From contig CP136064.1 of NCBI GenBank assembly GCA_032622095.1, forward strand, positions 191,321,794 through 191,385,793: 64,000 nucleotides of DNA, written 5' to 3'. The notes beneath the pieces were generated by a model, which searched no databases, was not told the DNA's origin, and saw only the letters and a program-made list of their open reading frames with translations. This document shows positions 1 through 10,362 of this stretch, in pieces (positions within the stretch are counted from its first letter, which is position 1; every line of letters starts with the position of its first letter). Position numbers and translations under genes: made by a program. This DNA is from Siphonodentalium dalli (Eukaryota > Mollusca > Scaphopoda > Gadilida > Siphonodentaliidae).

Positions 1-94
1 CGATGAATGGCAACAAGCCATATTTCTGACTAACTCCTGAAAAGTTACCCATAATTCTGCTGTGGTTAAGGAGTCGATTATTTAGGGCATTACT
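1..94. mobile_element. Foldback MITE family A, right half cut by window edge
   Basis: The stretch ends in 'gggcattactg' followed by TA. It matches the right halves of complete copies at 9,855-10,069 and 10,149-10,362, which are near-perfect palindromes ending in CAGTAATGCCC / GGGCATTACTG. The left half lies outside the window. No coding capacity; a non-autonomous element with TA target sites. Confidence 0.85.
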
Positions 95-114
95 GTATAT
101 ACTCCTTGACGATT

Positions 115-370
115 AGTTCCCTTAAGAAATGTTCAGATAATAATTTCAAACAAACGTCTGTTTATTGAACTTATTATCTGAACATTTCCTACCAATGAAT
201 AAGAATCCTTCTGCACTTGCATTATCTGTTTGTCTGTCTGTCGTCGGCTTATATTTACTGAATATCCCTCCAGATGAATAAATGCTAGACCATTACAATG
301 TATACTTTTGTAACTGGGTTGGAGAATCCATTCAGTAAAGAAAGGGTTATTTTGATCCACATCCATCAAT
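115..370. repeat. Interspersed repeat family B, copy 1
   Basis: It contains an inverted pair (about 128-150 and 164-187) around 'aatgttcagataata', followed by segments such as 'ccctccagatgaata' and an end 'aaagaaagggtta'. The same order recurs at 28,760-28,985 and 29,265-29,535, with fragments at 7,026-7,165 and 7,671-7,749. The ends look like TTAACCCTTTC / GAAAGGGTTAA. No open frame of note. Confidence 0.7.
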
Positions 371-398
371 AAATTACTGGCAATGTAGTGTCAATTAT

Positions 399-552
399 AA
401 ATATATATAGAGGATCTCCAACGAGTTATGTTGTGATGTAAGATTATATGAAACTCGTTTGATAAATTTGATTCACAATGTGAATCAAATTTATCAAACG
501 AGTTTCATAAAAGCTTATATCCCAACATAACAAGTTGAAGATCTTGTATATC
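399..552. mobile_element. Foldback hairpin element
   Basis: The core is a near-continuous palindrome: 'atgaaactcgtttgataaat' pairs with 'atttatcaaacgagtttcat' across a one-base centre near 479, about 30 bp per arm. Outer arms also pair ('gatctccaacgagttatgtt' against 'aacataacaagttgaagatc'). Typical of a small foldback MITE. No coding capacity. Confidence 0.8.
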
Positions 553-1015
553 ACATGAACAAAACCTTTTTAACAAATCAAAATCTTTAAAAAGGGCTGA
601 AAAAGGCATGTAAAATGCATACATGCATGGTGTTAGCTGAGATGCTTTTCACAACCATATACTGCGCGCTCTGGCTTGAAAAGAAAAATATTGTCCCCCA
701 ATTTGCCTCTTTGTTTTTGTGCCTATTTTCGTTTTGTGCAACGAAGTTGAACAATAATTGAACTTTAATTAACAAAGCAATCATTTTGCAATGTCTGGTA
801 TTGGCGTCAAGCACGGCTTTTCAAAATAGTATTAATCCGTGGGTTAATTTTGCTGGCGCGATGCCAAGTATCCCGAGAAGCATACAGCTATTCGTCACTA
901 GTGAGATATAAGGAAATATGTAATGGCTTTTTAAATGATATAATAGGGGTTCATGTGATATATAAATGTTCACATATTTATAAAAAGTTTTCATTGGAAT
1001 GTATTTTACTTATAG
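553..1015. other. Presumed intron or intergenic, no feature seen
   Basis: AT-rich sequence. I see no gene or strong repeat. Its last bases 'attttacttatag' make a good splice acceptor for the exon that follows. Confidence 0.5.
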
Positions 1016-1136
1016 GTTGGGTATGAATCAACTGTCCACAACTGAGAGACCAATACAGAAACCGAAAGACTTAACGAGTCTGCAGTTATTAGATCTGAAA
1101 TTGAAGAATGATGATTTGAATGCTGAGCTTCTTAAG
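1016..1136 (+). CDS. Internal exon, unidentified coiled-coil protein
   Basis: The 121-bp segment sits between an acceptor (polypyrimidine then AG at 1,014-1,015) and a strong donor (AAG then GTATGT at 1,137). It enters with the last base of a codon and leaves in phase 0. The frame reads LGMNQLSTTERPIQKPKDL and continues into leucine- and lysine-rich helix ending NAELLK. It joins in frame to 7,326-7,508, where the helical, charged pattern continues, so I read both as exons of one plus-strand gene. The methionine at 1,023 could also be a start, but the acceptor favours an internal exon. I do not recognise the family; a cytoskeletal or ciliary coiled-coil protein is only a guess. Confidence 0.6.
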
Positions 1137-1748
1137 GTATGTTACCTGCTTGAATAGTTCACTCTAATTGTTCATTACATAGTATGATCTTAATATTATT
1201 CTTTATCACATAATTACCCCCTAAACCCGGCCTCATATTTTTTAGTAAGACACGCATGTATTATCGGCATGCACAGTGATGTAAGAGCTTAGCACAATGA
1301 TGTCAATGTCAATGCCAGAACTTTATTATGTTAATTAGAATTTAATTATGATATTCGATTTGTGTTACTTTATTTAGTGTTGACCGTGAGATAAACATGG
1401 GTGATAAGGGTGGTTGAAACATTTTGTCAACATGAAAAGACACATTTAAAAGAGAACTATACTTTTTCTTGAAGGTGTCTTTACTTCCTCTTTGGCTGTG
1501 ATAAGGAAATCATATTAATTTTTGTTTAACCCCAGGCATTTCGAGATCATTTTCCTTGCTAAAATGTGATTATTTGATAAAATGGATCTCAAATTCATCG
1601 CAATTCTAAACAAAATTTATTAACCTCGACACTAAATTTGATTCGAGCCTCAATAAAGCTGGGCTTGAATCAAATTTGGTTTTTTAAAGATGCATTCAGA
1701 GTTTCAGACATCCAATTACAACAATACTCAAAATCTTATTTAACATAC

Positions 1749-2329
1749 TACAGTTAAACTTCGTTAAGTCGAATCGCAAGGGACCGTTGGATTACTTCGA
1801 GTTATCCGTGTGTTCGACTTAACCATTTCGACCATTTGGTGACCACAAATTCCAACTAGTCGAATTAATTTCGATCCAAAAATAATTGTTTTCAACTGTG
1901 TGCACGCTATATACCCACGCTATATCAATAGGAGGGGACTATGCTGATCATATACAACCGATGAGATGATATTTGGTTTGATTATATATTGAATAATATA
2001 ATAAAAACACAGAATATGATAAGAAAACATCAACAAATTCGCGGTAGAAATATCAAAAGTACATTTGACCCAGAAGTGGTTACAATAGTATTTACAAAAA
2101 TTGGGATTCAGGATTGGAAGTGACTGGTGATCAGGGACTGTGGTTTCTGCATATATTTAGTTGTTGAATATTTATTTAGTTTATCGCCGATTCCCAGCAT
2201 TTTCATAAGGTCGTCGGTCGTGTTTGCTTGCGCCTTTAAATAACGCATTACAATGTTTTTTTTCTTTCCATCATCAGATGGATGGCGCATTTCTTCATTT
2301 GGAACATTGTTTTCGTTTTGGGAAAACAA
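1749..2329 (-). pseudogene. Possible Tigger/pogo-like transposon remnant
   Basis: At 1,749 the sequence reads TA then CAGTTAAACTTCGTTAAGTC, which resembles Tigger/pogo terminal repeats (CAGT start, TA target). On the minus strand at 2,329-2,108 a 73-codon frame ends in a lysine-rich stretch and '..QSLITSHFQS', recalling the C-terminal tails of Tigger/jerky transposases. No DDE catalytic core or opposite end is visible. Either similarity could be chance. Confidence 0.35.
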
Positions 2330-2364
2330 TACTGATTGAAATTATTCTCTGTATCATGCGGTCA

Positions 2365-2449
2365 ATCAGCGATCGGATTAGCCCACTCATGAATGCGTCC
2401 CGTGCAAATCCCACGCACTTAACAATTCATCTAGCCAGTTTTATTTCTC
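2365..2449 (-). repeat. Repeat D, copy 1
   Basis: About 85 bp, including 'cagcgatcggattagccca', recurs in opposite orientation at 6,598-6,683 with few differences. It lies just upstream (minus strand) of the possible transposase tail, so it may belong to the same dead transposon. Confidence 0.75.
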
Positions 2450-4279
2450 TCCTTGGACCTATCAGACGTGGTTTTAACTAAAGGAAGTATTTCTCTATTG
2501 CGAGTTTATCAACTCAATATTTATTGTTGATAACAAACTTGCAATTTATCCGTTGCTTACCCGGTCGTTTAATATTTTTAAGTACGCGCAAAAACTCTTC
2601 GTTTCATAGTATGCGCAACGCAATTTATAAAAATTCCGTGTTTTTTATCGACACATTTTATCTCGAAAATTTTGGGATTGGAATCGACAAAATCACGTTG
2701 AGAACTTCGCCATTGATGGCCATTTTGACAATGACTACAGACGCACATCGTTGACTTGTAGAAAACCTATATTGCATTATTGTGCAACATATACGGTGGC
2801 ATGAATCGTCCGATTTCGGAGTCCACGTGGTACGGTATGCGAAGTCTCCTAATTTCGTGCTAACTATTTCATGAAGCCGACTTCTCGCTACGTTCATTTC
2901 ATGTACACTACCTCATCGTATATGCAACAGCTCTGTTAGTGCGCAGAAAGTTGGCCAGGACAGAAATGTCTCCTTTGACGATAATTTTACATGTATTCAT
3001 AAACAAGATAGAAATTTCTTTTGCCTCAACTAATTGTAAGTTGAAGTTGAGCGACATTTGGATAATGATTATCACAGAACATCATTGTACATATACAACA
3101 TGTCGTTATAATTAATTGTGCTTACCGATTAATATTTGCAAATCTTAGCTAGCCCGAATGTATTACTATTAACATGAGGGCTCGTACTTGGAACGTCGCG
3201 AACGTTACATCGACTTCAAGATATTTATTTGAAATTTTGACCCTGTTCTTGCGATTCCATTTTCTTTCCCTCATTGTATCATCGGAACAATCGTTAGCAA
3301 CAATGAGATTATGTTTGTTATAACATATAGTATTATATGGCCTATGTTCAAATAATGCTGTGTCTCTTGAATAGTCTCGTTCTTTACATGCCTGTCCAGT
3401 ATTACTGACAGTGTCCGGTTGCTACAAATCGTGCTACTGGTTTGATTGGGGACTAGGATTATCTGACACAAGATTGGGCACCAAGGATTTTCAGTTCAAG
3501 TTCCAGGGCTCAAAATATATTTAATTTTACGAGAATCAAATGCTGAATCATGTTAGTCATAAAGCACTGCAAATTGTAAAGTTTTGTGGGAATCATTACG
3601 GGAATCGATTCGGTGATTCTCGTCGAATCTTGAAGCCTGAGTTCCCATTGTCGAATGGCGATCTCCATCAATTCATACCGGTACTCTGTCGCTATTTCGG
3701 CGACAATTGTGTCTGTTTCTTTGCAATCACTCATTGTATTTTGCTGAATGGGCTTCCCTGTTCCATGACTACACAGATATGCAAGTGCAGTAGCCTGAAC
3801 CTTCAGCTATAGTTTGCTTAAATATCCAAGGATAATTCCGTCCGTGGTCAGACCTCTTTGGAGATATTTTGGATGAGAGCCTTTGGCTGGCCTACTTGTG
3901 GCAAGTCACCATACCCGTGTGACCTAGCATGGTCGCAGTGTTGAAATGATTCATTGGCTAGCCAGTGTCTCAATAAATTTTCCGTCAATCAATGTTTATA
4001 CTTTTGATGATTTTGATGTTTCACATTTCCATGTGTTCACTGTAACAATTAGACAACATCTGAACTGTTATCCTCAGACATTAGTGTTTTCGATACATTC
4101 AAATTATGAATTAACATGATACAAAATGGTGAGCTTAAAAACATGTATGGCGAGCCATAATTGTTCCATACTAGTACAAGGGTGTCAGTGCCTCAAAGGC
4201 TCAATGACATACGAACTGACTATATCAATATGGCGTGCGTCAATTTTCACTGATACCGACATACTTCTGCGCTTTCAAT
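2450..4279. other. Intronic sequence, no feature seen
   Basis: AT-rich intron sequence with only short open frames on both strands. I see no domain, splice-consistent exon or clear repeat. Confidence 0.5.
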
Positions 4280-5030
4280 CCGTGAATAATCAAGGTGAAC
4301 TACTATGCATTTATATTGTCATGTGCCCCGATGCACTGCCAATAGCCTTTCCAACAGAGTCCATCACTTGGCTCTCTACCTTCTATTTCCACATATAGAA
4401 AAGATCAAATGTCAAATAGCCTTCACTCAGGTATTTAATAAGCACAGTTACAGGCAATGCATTTATATTGCGCAGGGCTGCTGCCACTATAATTTCCATC
4501 AGAGACCAACACATGGCTCTTTTCCTTCTATTGCCTCATATCCAATTGATTATTGGGCAAATAACAGAAAGGACAGCATTTGTATTGTCACACATATAAA
4601 GTGCAGTTACATGAACAGCGTTTATATTTATATTGCGCATGACCACTGCAGGCCTGCGTATTGGAGGCACACGACGGTTCGGTTCACATGACGGTTGCGA
4701 AATCTAGGTTGCGCCAAGGTTGTGTGAGGTTCTCGCGATACTGATTATAACTGTTTGTTTAACTTATGGGTACCTAAGGACAACCAGACAGCCGACACAT
4801 ACTAGTATGTTATGGCTTGCGCATATTTTGCATTCCGCAGACCTGCCAGTGCCAATTTCAGAAGAGTCCAAAACATATTTCTTCTCCTATTACTAAATAT
4901 CCATATGATTATCTGGTGAATAGAATACCTAAATGACTAACACGAATGACAGCTTTTGTATCATCACACATATACAGCGCCGTTCCGCAAGAAGCCTCTA
5001 TATCGTGTATGACCACTGCCCAGTACCAGT
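4280..5030 (+). repeat. Degenerate tandem repeats, about three units
   Basis: Units share the order 'catttatattg', 'gcgcatgaccactgc', 'gccaatt..cagagtcca..catggctct' and a T/C-rich patch. They begin near 4,300, 4,455 and 4,625/4,815 and differ by many substitutions and indels. Non-coding. Confidence 0.5.
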
Positions 5031-6240
5031 GACTGGCGGGGTGCTACTATCGTTGATTCGGACAACCAATGAGCCTTAGGGTGGGGAAGACTCGTCATGT
5101 GCCGCTGACAGCACACCAGCCAACCAGCCTTCAGTTCTTCCCAGATGAAAATGCAGCTCAAGCTCTCATTTTCTCTCACAATCCAGAAGACGGATGTAAT
5201 TGCATCCGTAATATAATCGTTCGTTGTGTTTCTCTCAAATTAAATGTCTTTGTGGGATAGACCTCGATACATGCATGTTTCGTTGCACTTTCACATTCCC
5301 ATACTTTAACTGCGATGGGACCGGTTTTTAAATATACCTCCAATAGTTTAATATTGAATCAACGGTTACTGTAACCATGCACATTTTGTCAAGAGGGAGA
5401 GGGCAACGTTTCATGCTCGTGAATTAGAGAATTACAAGTGCATACGGGTGCGAGTACAATTGCTCCTGTCATCTGGGAAGGACTGAGACTTCTGACTCTT
5501 CCCCACGGTCCATGGCCCACTCCATTACGGGAGTGGGTCTTGTCCCCCTGGAATCATTCTCCCTCGGGATATGTCCAGGCCTGCTCTTTGGGTGGGCCAA
5601 AGCACCTTAACTTCAACTGCGAGAGCATTTATACCTCGTTCGAGCCATTCCCCGAGTGGGCTTCCCTATAGTACCTTATCTCAACCTGATGCAGGGTGTT
5701 CTGTTGCTGTGGTCGATACTGACATGCTTCCTATACTTCTCATGGCGTCTGATGGCTTTGACGACGATGGGCAAGAATCACGGGATTCTGTCGTTCCTAA
5801 GGAACTCGCTTTGCGTATGGAAACGACATGGGTCGATCTCTTGTACAAATCTTCATCACAGGATATGTGTCAACTGACTTACACAAACTTGCACAACTGT
5901 ACCAGTCTTTACCTCGGGATGAACCAGTTCGAGCCCCATGGTCCTGCACCAGCAGTCCGTGGCAGGCGGGGTGCCGTTCTCGGAGATTCGGGCAACCAAT
6001 CCTCCAGGACAATCGCACCCGAGCCTTTGGAGGCTGTTCTGTGTGGGGACAACCTGGTGTCGCATACTGTCAATAGCGCTTTCTATTTTGGAAGATATCT
6101 ACAGAAATCACTCTCATCACATGAAAACGAGAAGAAGATGCAGTGAAGTCAGCAGCAGAAGAAGAAGTCTCTACTTGCTCGGTTTCTAGCTGGCGCGTAT
6201 TGTGTGGCACTGCCTGGGACGTTTCTTCCTAAAACCAGGG
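5031..6240. other. GC-richer stretch with a doubtful 191-codon frame
   Basis: More GC-rich than its surroundings. A 191-codon frame (5,571-6,146, plus) has no motif I recognise and overlaps equally long frames on both strands. Part of the region repeats itself: 'tggcggggtgctactatcg' near 5,035 resembles 'aggcggggtgccgttctcg' near 5,965, each followed by 'gcaaccaat' or 'acaaccaat'. I read it as repeat-derived, not as a gene. Confidence 0.4.
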
Positions 6241-6422
6241 GGGGGGCAGGTACAAGCTTGAGCAATACTGGAATCTGAATTTATGAGCTCTTTCACATAA
6301 CATATCAAAGATGATTCATGACTAAATCACATTTACATGACATCTGTTTTGGAAGAGTACATTCCCGTCAAACTGGAATATTAAATTTATTGCTCGTTGC
6401 CTCCTCCTGGGCTTGCATTCTA

Positions 6423-6529
6423 ATCCATATAGTTCAGTTGAAGGGCTTCTCCTTGGCGGAAAAATATAATTTTTAATATTAAAATTAGTTTTTCCTCAAG
6501 GGAAGCCCGAAACTGAACTATCATAGATC
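6423..6529. mobile_element. Foldback element C, complete hairpin
   Basis: Both ends carry the same sequence in opposite orientation: 'atccatatagttcagtt' at the left, 'aactgaactatcatagat' at the right. Inner arms 'ggcggaaaaa' and 'tttttcctcaagggaagccc' flank an AT-rich centre. A half copy lies at 6,740-6,812. Confidence 0.75.
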
Positions 6530-6597
6530 CCTCCCATGGCGGTGCCATTCCCAACCCCGCGACTCGCAAATCTTCTTATTAAAAGTCGGAAATAAAA

Positions 6598-6683
6598 CTG
6601 GCTAGATGAATTGTTAAGAGCGCGGGATTTGCACGGGACGCATTCATGCGTGGGCTAATCCGATCGCTGATTGACCGGAGTAC
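6598..6683 (+). repeat. Repeat D, copy 2 (inverted relative to copy 1)
   Basis: Reverse-complement match to 2,365-2,449, for example 'tgggctaatccgatcgctga'. It sits between the two copies of foldback element C. Confidence 0.75.
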
Positions 6684-6739
6684 GCAATAAATGGACAATA
6701 AATTTTAACCCTCCTGATAACACAAGGCCGAGGATAATA

Positions 6740-6812
6740 ATCCATATAGTTCAGTTTCGGGCTTCCCTTGAGGAAAAACTAATTTTAATATTAAAAATTA
6801 TATTTCCCTCTA
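6740..6812. mobile_element. Foldback element C, half copy
   Basis: Starts 'atccatatagttcagtttcg' and runs through 'ggcttcccttgaggaaaaac', the cleaner version of the arm seen at 6,423-6,529. The second arm is missing. Confidence 0.7.
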
Positions 6813-6845
6813 AAACATCAAAACAATATATGAAATGAATGCATA

Positions 6846-6993
6846 CAGTAATGCCCTAAATAATCGACTCCTTAACCGCAGCAGAATTATGGGTAATTTT
6901 TCAGGATTTAGTCGGAAATATGGCTTGTTGCCATTCATCGGAAGGCTCTTAGTGAGAGCTTTCCGATGAATGTCAACAAGCCATGGCATTACT
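6846..6993. mobile_element. Foldback MITE A, internally deleted copy
   Basis: The left arm is intact from CAGTAATGCCC at 6,846 through the central hairpin (about 6,940-6,972). The right arm stops after 'caacaagccat' and joins directly to the terminal 'ggcattact', so about 70 bp of the right arm is missing. TA lies at both edges. Confidence 0.8.
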
Positions 6994-7325
6994 TACCCCA
7001 TCCAACATTAGAATGACATCAACATTTAACCCTTTCATTAATAAATTTGATTTGATTGATCTGTTATTCATGTGGAAGAATGTTCTGACAACAACTACAG
7101 AAGGCATAGAATTCCTATTCGGTCATTTGAGGGAATGTTCAGATTATAATTTCAAGAGACCTTAGTGAAAATACTCGTCAGCGAGAATTTAGTTTTTTTA
7201 CTTTTATATATAAAATTATATAAGGCACTTGCTCAAGACTATATTTCCGCATATTAATTTTGAATATAAAACTCGTGATCCCTCATAACTACTGTCAATA
7301 TTAAATTTTGAAATTTGTATTAAAG

Positions 7326-7508
7326 GTACTGAAGCTGGAGGGTGAACTGAACCAGTCTGTAAGGAACGCTGATCAGAGCGGGCAATCAGATCTCACCGCG
7401 AGTCTACATGAGCGACTAACGTCAAATCATGTCAAAAAGGAAGATATACTCAGAAAAATAGCCGACACTGAAGCAGATATGATGAGGAAGGAAAGAGAGC
7501 TGAAGTAG
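7326..7508 (+). CDS. Terminal coding exon, unidentified coiled-coil protein
   Basis: The exon follows an AG acceptor at 7,324-7,325 and reads in phase 0 from the 1,016-1,136 exon. It encodes 60 residues beginning VLKLEGELNQSVRNADQSGQ and ending MMRKERELK before TAG. Charged heptad-like spacing predicts a coiled coil throughout. Only about 100 C-terminal residues of the protein lie in the window; earlier exons would be upstream. Codon use and composition (fewer A/T runs) stand out from the surrounding intron. I do not recognise the family. The exon sits between two family B repeat fragments. Confidence 0.65.
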   Translation, partial: VLKLEGELNQSVRNADQSGQSDLTASLHERLTSNHVKKEDILRKIADTEADMMRKERELK

Positions 7509-7670
7509 AAATATGTATTGTTAAATTTATTCCATGTGATGTTAACCATTTCTATCCTGTATGGATTCTCCTACTAAGTTGATTTGGAGGGACATACTGC
7601 TAATATAAGCAGACGACAGATAATACACGTACAGACAGAGTCCTATTTTTTGGAGAGAAACATTCAGATG

Positions 7671-7749
7671 GTCGTTTCTTGAACTGATTTTCTGAACATT
7701 TCCTTAGGGAAACCACTCATCAATGAGTATTTAGTATAGAAAGGGTTAA
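7671..7749. repeat. Family B fragment
   Basis: Contains 'ctgaacatttccttaggga' and 'ctcatcaatgagtatttag', ending 'gaaagggttaa', as in the full copies. An opposite end, 'ttaaccctttc', lies at 7,026-7,036. Confidence 0.55.
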
Positions 7750-7933
7750 CACGCCATGATGATAATATTTCATGAACCATTTCATCAAGGTATGGCTACA
7801 GCAAAAATTGCCATGCATAACATAAATTTAAACTAATTTTGTTGACGATTGGTACAAGCTTATGCTCAACCCTTACATGTTTGTCAGGTAACAATATCAG
7901 CTGACATCAGCCTATTTTATGTGCCGATATACA

Positions 7934-8072
7934 ATTATCACATTGTTTTGAGGTTGACATGAGAAATTGTTAACCCAAGGAAGTCAATATTCACCAAGGC
8001 CGTAGACCGAGGTGAATATTGACTTCCAAGGGCTGACAATTCTTCATGTCAACCTAGAAACAATGCAATAAC
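7934..8072. mobile_element. Foldback element F
   Basis: Inner arms 'ggaagtcaatattcacc' and 'ggtgaatattgacttcc' flank the loop 'aaggccgtagaccga'. Outer arms pair 'aggttgacatgagaaattgt' with 'acaattcttcatgtcaacct', and 'cattgtttt' with 'aacaatg'. The whole is one long hairpin without coding capacity. Confidence 0.85.
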
Positions 8073-8280
8073 TGTTTTATTATATGAAACCTGCTGTTTG
8101 ATTAGACAAGATGTTGTGACATTGAACGTCGCTGTGAAAACCTGATCTATTTGCAGGTCTGATAATATATTATGTTAAACCTTGAAGTATCTGACATCGC
8201 TGAGAACTGTTATTAACCTGCTGTTTCATTTAATGAGGTGAACATCGTTAGATATCTCAATTTTTTCATTACGTTTTAAC

Positions 8281-8760
8281 ATAGGACTTGGGGAAAGAAG
8301 GTTATGATCATATAACAAATATGATTATCGACTCATCAATATGGCTCTTGGTTCAACTTATTTTCATAGTCATATATTGACAACATTTTCGTCGTGAAAT
8401 ATGAGTCAGTATAAACACAATGTTTACATATAATTTTTGTGTGAGCAATATTGTGGTCCTGTTAATATTCAATCTTATTTTTTAAGATAAAACCATAGAA
8501 CTTGTGAACTAAATTGTAATTTTTTTATTCATGTGATTTCACTGGACTTTCCGATTGCCTTATGATATAATTGCTTCATTCCAAGTATTATTGATAGTGA
8601 TATTTCAGCATTTATATTTCATTTTTTGAAAATGGTGGCCATCAAAGTCAAATTTGTTTCCTATTGTTATATATAATATCAAAATCTGTGATATTGATGA
8701 TAATTTTTTTAAAGTCAGTTGCTATTGTATTTTTCTCTATATTCTTTAGCAAGCTCCTTA
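8281..8760 (+). repeat. Long direct repeat E, copy 1
   Basis: Starts 'ataggacttggggaaagaag' and matches 12,108-12,590 in the same orientation over about 480 bp with scattered differences. A ~30-bp segment present here after 'atggctctt' is missing from copy 2. Non-coding. Confidence 0.85.
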
Positions 8761-9560
8761 TTATACCCCTCCATAACGAAGCTTGTCTGTCGTCCATGGA
8801 AGCAACTTTGTTCGAGCTTGAATTCCAACATTTTCAGTCAATTGTTTTGAAAATTGGCACAGATATTTACTACCATCGGAACTTCTGCACTTACGATTAT
8901 GAGGTCCATCCAACATTTTTAAGTGGAGTTTATTCCTTGATTTGACTTAAAATGTATTGCAATATGCATAATTTTGTCTCAGCTTGTATTCCCACATTTT
9001 TTGGTCTGTTGTTTTGAAACATATATTTACTATAAGAACCTCGATAATTTTTTTATTGAGGTATCCCCCTTTTTCGACTTAGAAATTGTTCATAGCATAG
9101 ATAATTTTTTCCGAATTTGTAATATGCATGTAATTTTGCAATATGCATCATATTGACCAAGCTTTATATATATACTCATACATTTTTCAGTAAATTATTT
9201 TTGAAACTTGGCACAGATATTTCACACCATGGGAACCTGTGTACCTGCCACTATGAGCTTGTTCGAACTTTTAGTGGAGTTATCTCCACTTTTTCGACTT
9301 AGAAATTGTTCATAGCATAGAAGATTTTCCGAATTTGTATTTCTTCATTTCTTTGTCAATTGTGTTTAAACTTTGCTCTGATATTTACTGCTATAGGAAC
9401 CTTTGCATCTGGAATTATAAGGTCTGTCTAGCTTATTTTAGTAGAGGTAGCACCCTTTTTGACTTATAAATTTATAGCAACACACCATGCAGGTATATAA
9501 TTTTGTCCAAGTTTATTTATTTATTTATTCATTTCTCTTGGTTAATTGTTATGAAACTTA
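8761..9560 (+). repeat. Degenerate tandem array, ~170-bp units
   Basis: About five diverged units follow repeat E. Each has a 'agcttg(t)attcc(c)acattttt' start (near 8,815, 8,977, 9,155, 9,330, 9,510), then 'aattgttttgaaa', 'cagatatttact' and 'cgacttagaaattgttcatag'. The first unit is also attached to repeat E copy 2, so E and the array belong to one element. Confidence 0.65.
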
Positions 9561-9854
9561 TTTTTATAGCAAATATTGTATATGTATCTTCAAGATAGAC
9601 AAAAAATTCTTTGGTGAGAAAACAAACATTACTGGTAGGCCAGTTTCGCAGCCTGCAGGCGAAGAGGAAAGATGCAACAACAGGCATGTATTTGTTAAAT
9701 CTATATGTACCATCGTCCATCATGGCAAATGAGTAATGATTTTCCCCAAGTTTATTAAGTGATATTGAGCAAGACTGATTTAGTTCATCACTAAGCCACA
9801 TACAATACTTTATATTCAGACAACCAAGCTCCTAGTTCATGTCTTGGTATGATA

Positions 9855-10069
9855 CAGTAATGCCCAAAATATATGACCCTTTAACCACAGCAGAATTATG
9901 GGAAATTTTTCAGGATTTAGTTGGAAATATATGGCTTGTTGCCATTCATAGGAATGCTCTCACCTAGAGCTTTCCGATGAATGGCAGCAAGCCATATTTC
10001 TGACTAAATTCTGAAAAATTTCCCATAATTCTGCTGTGGGTTAGGGGTTGATTATATAGGACATTACTG
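9855..10069. mobile_element. Foldback MITE A, complete copy
   Basis: A 215-bp palindromic element from CAGTAATGCCC to ACATTACTG with TA at the left edge. The centre pairs 'cattcataggaatgctct' with 'agagctttccgatgaatg'. It is more diverged than its neighbour at 10,149. Confidence 0.88.
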
Positions 10070-10148
10070 CACTAAATCTTAATATTATTGTGTAACGCTT
10101 CATTCTCACTTTGATTAACTCAATAACTATGCACCGCTGGAGAAGATA

Positions 10149-10362
10149 CAGTAATGCCCTAAATAATCAACTCCTTAACCACAGAAGAATTATGGGTAAT
10201 TTTTCATGATTTATTCGGAAATATGGCTTGTTGCCATTCATCGGAAAGCTCTCACTGAGAGCTTTCCGATGAATGGCAACAAGCCATATTTCCGACTAAA
10301 TCATGAAAAATTACCCATAATTCGCCTGTGGTTCAGGAGTCGATTATTTAGAGCATTATTTC
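10149..10362. mobile_element. Foldback MITE A, near-perfect copy
   Basis: A 214-bp element. The arms 'gaaatatggcttgttgccat' and 'atggcaacaagccatatttc' meet at 'gaaagctctcactgagagctttc'. TA precedes the left end. The arms are still nearly identical, so it is probably the youngest copy here. Confidence 0.9.

Larger units (their letters stand above)
1137..7325 (+). other. Phase-0 intron filled with repeats
   Basis: The intron is bounded by GTATGT at 1,137 and AG at 7,324-7,325. It holds a small imperfect hairpin (1,637-1,682), a possible Tigger end, a repeat also found inverted further on, degenerate tandem repeats and foldback MITEs, all listed separately. Inferred from splice consensus and matching phase; no transcript evidence. 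Confidence 0.55.

Noticed and set aside
4126-6190. Overlapping 90-191-codon frames
   Set aside because: Several frames overlap on both strands, no motif is visible, and parts are tandem repeats.
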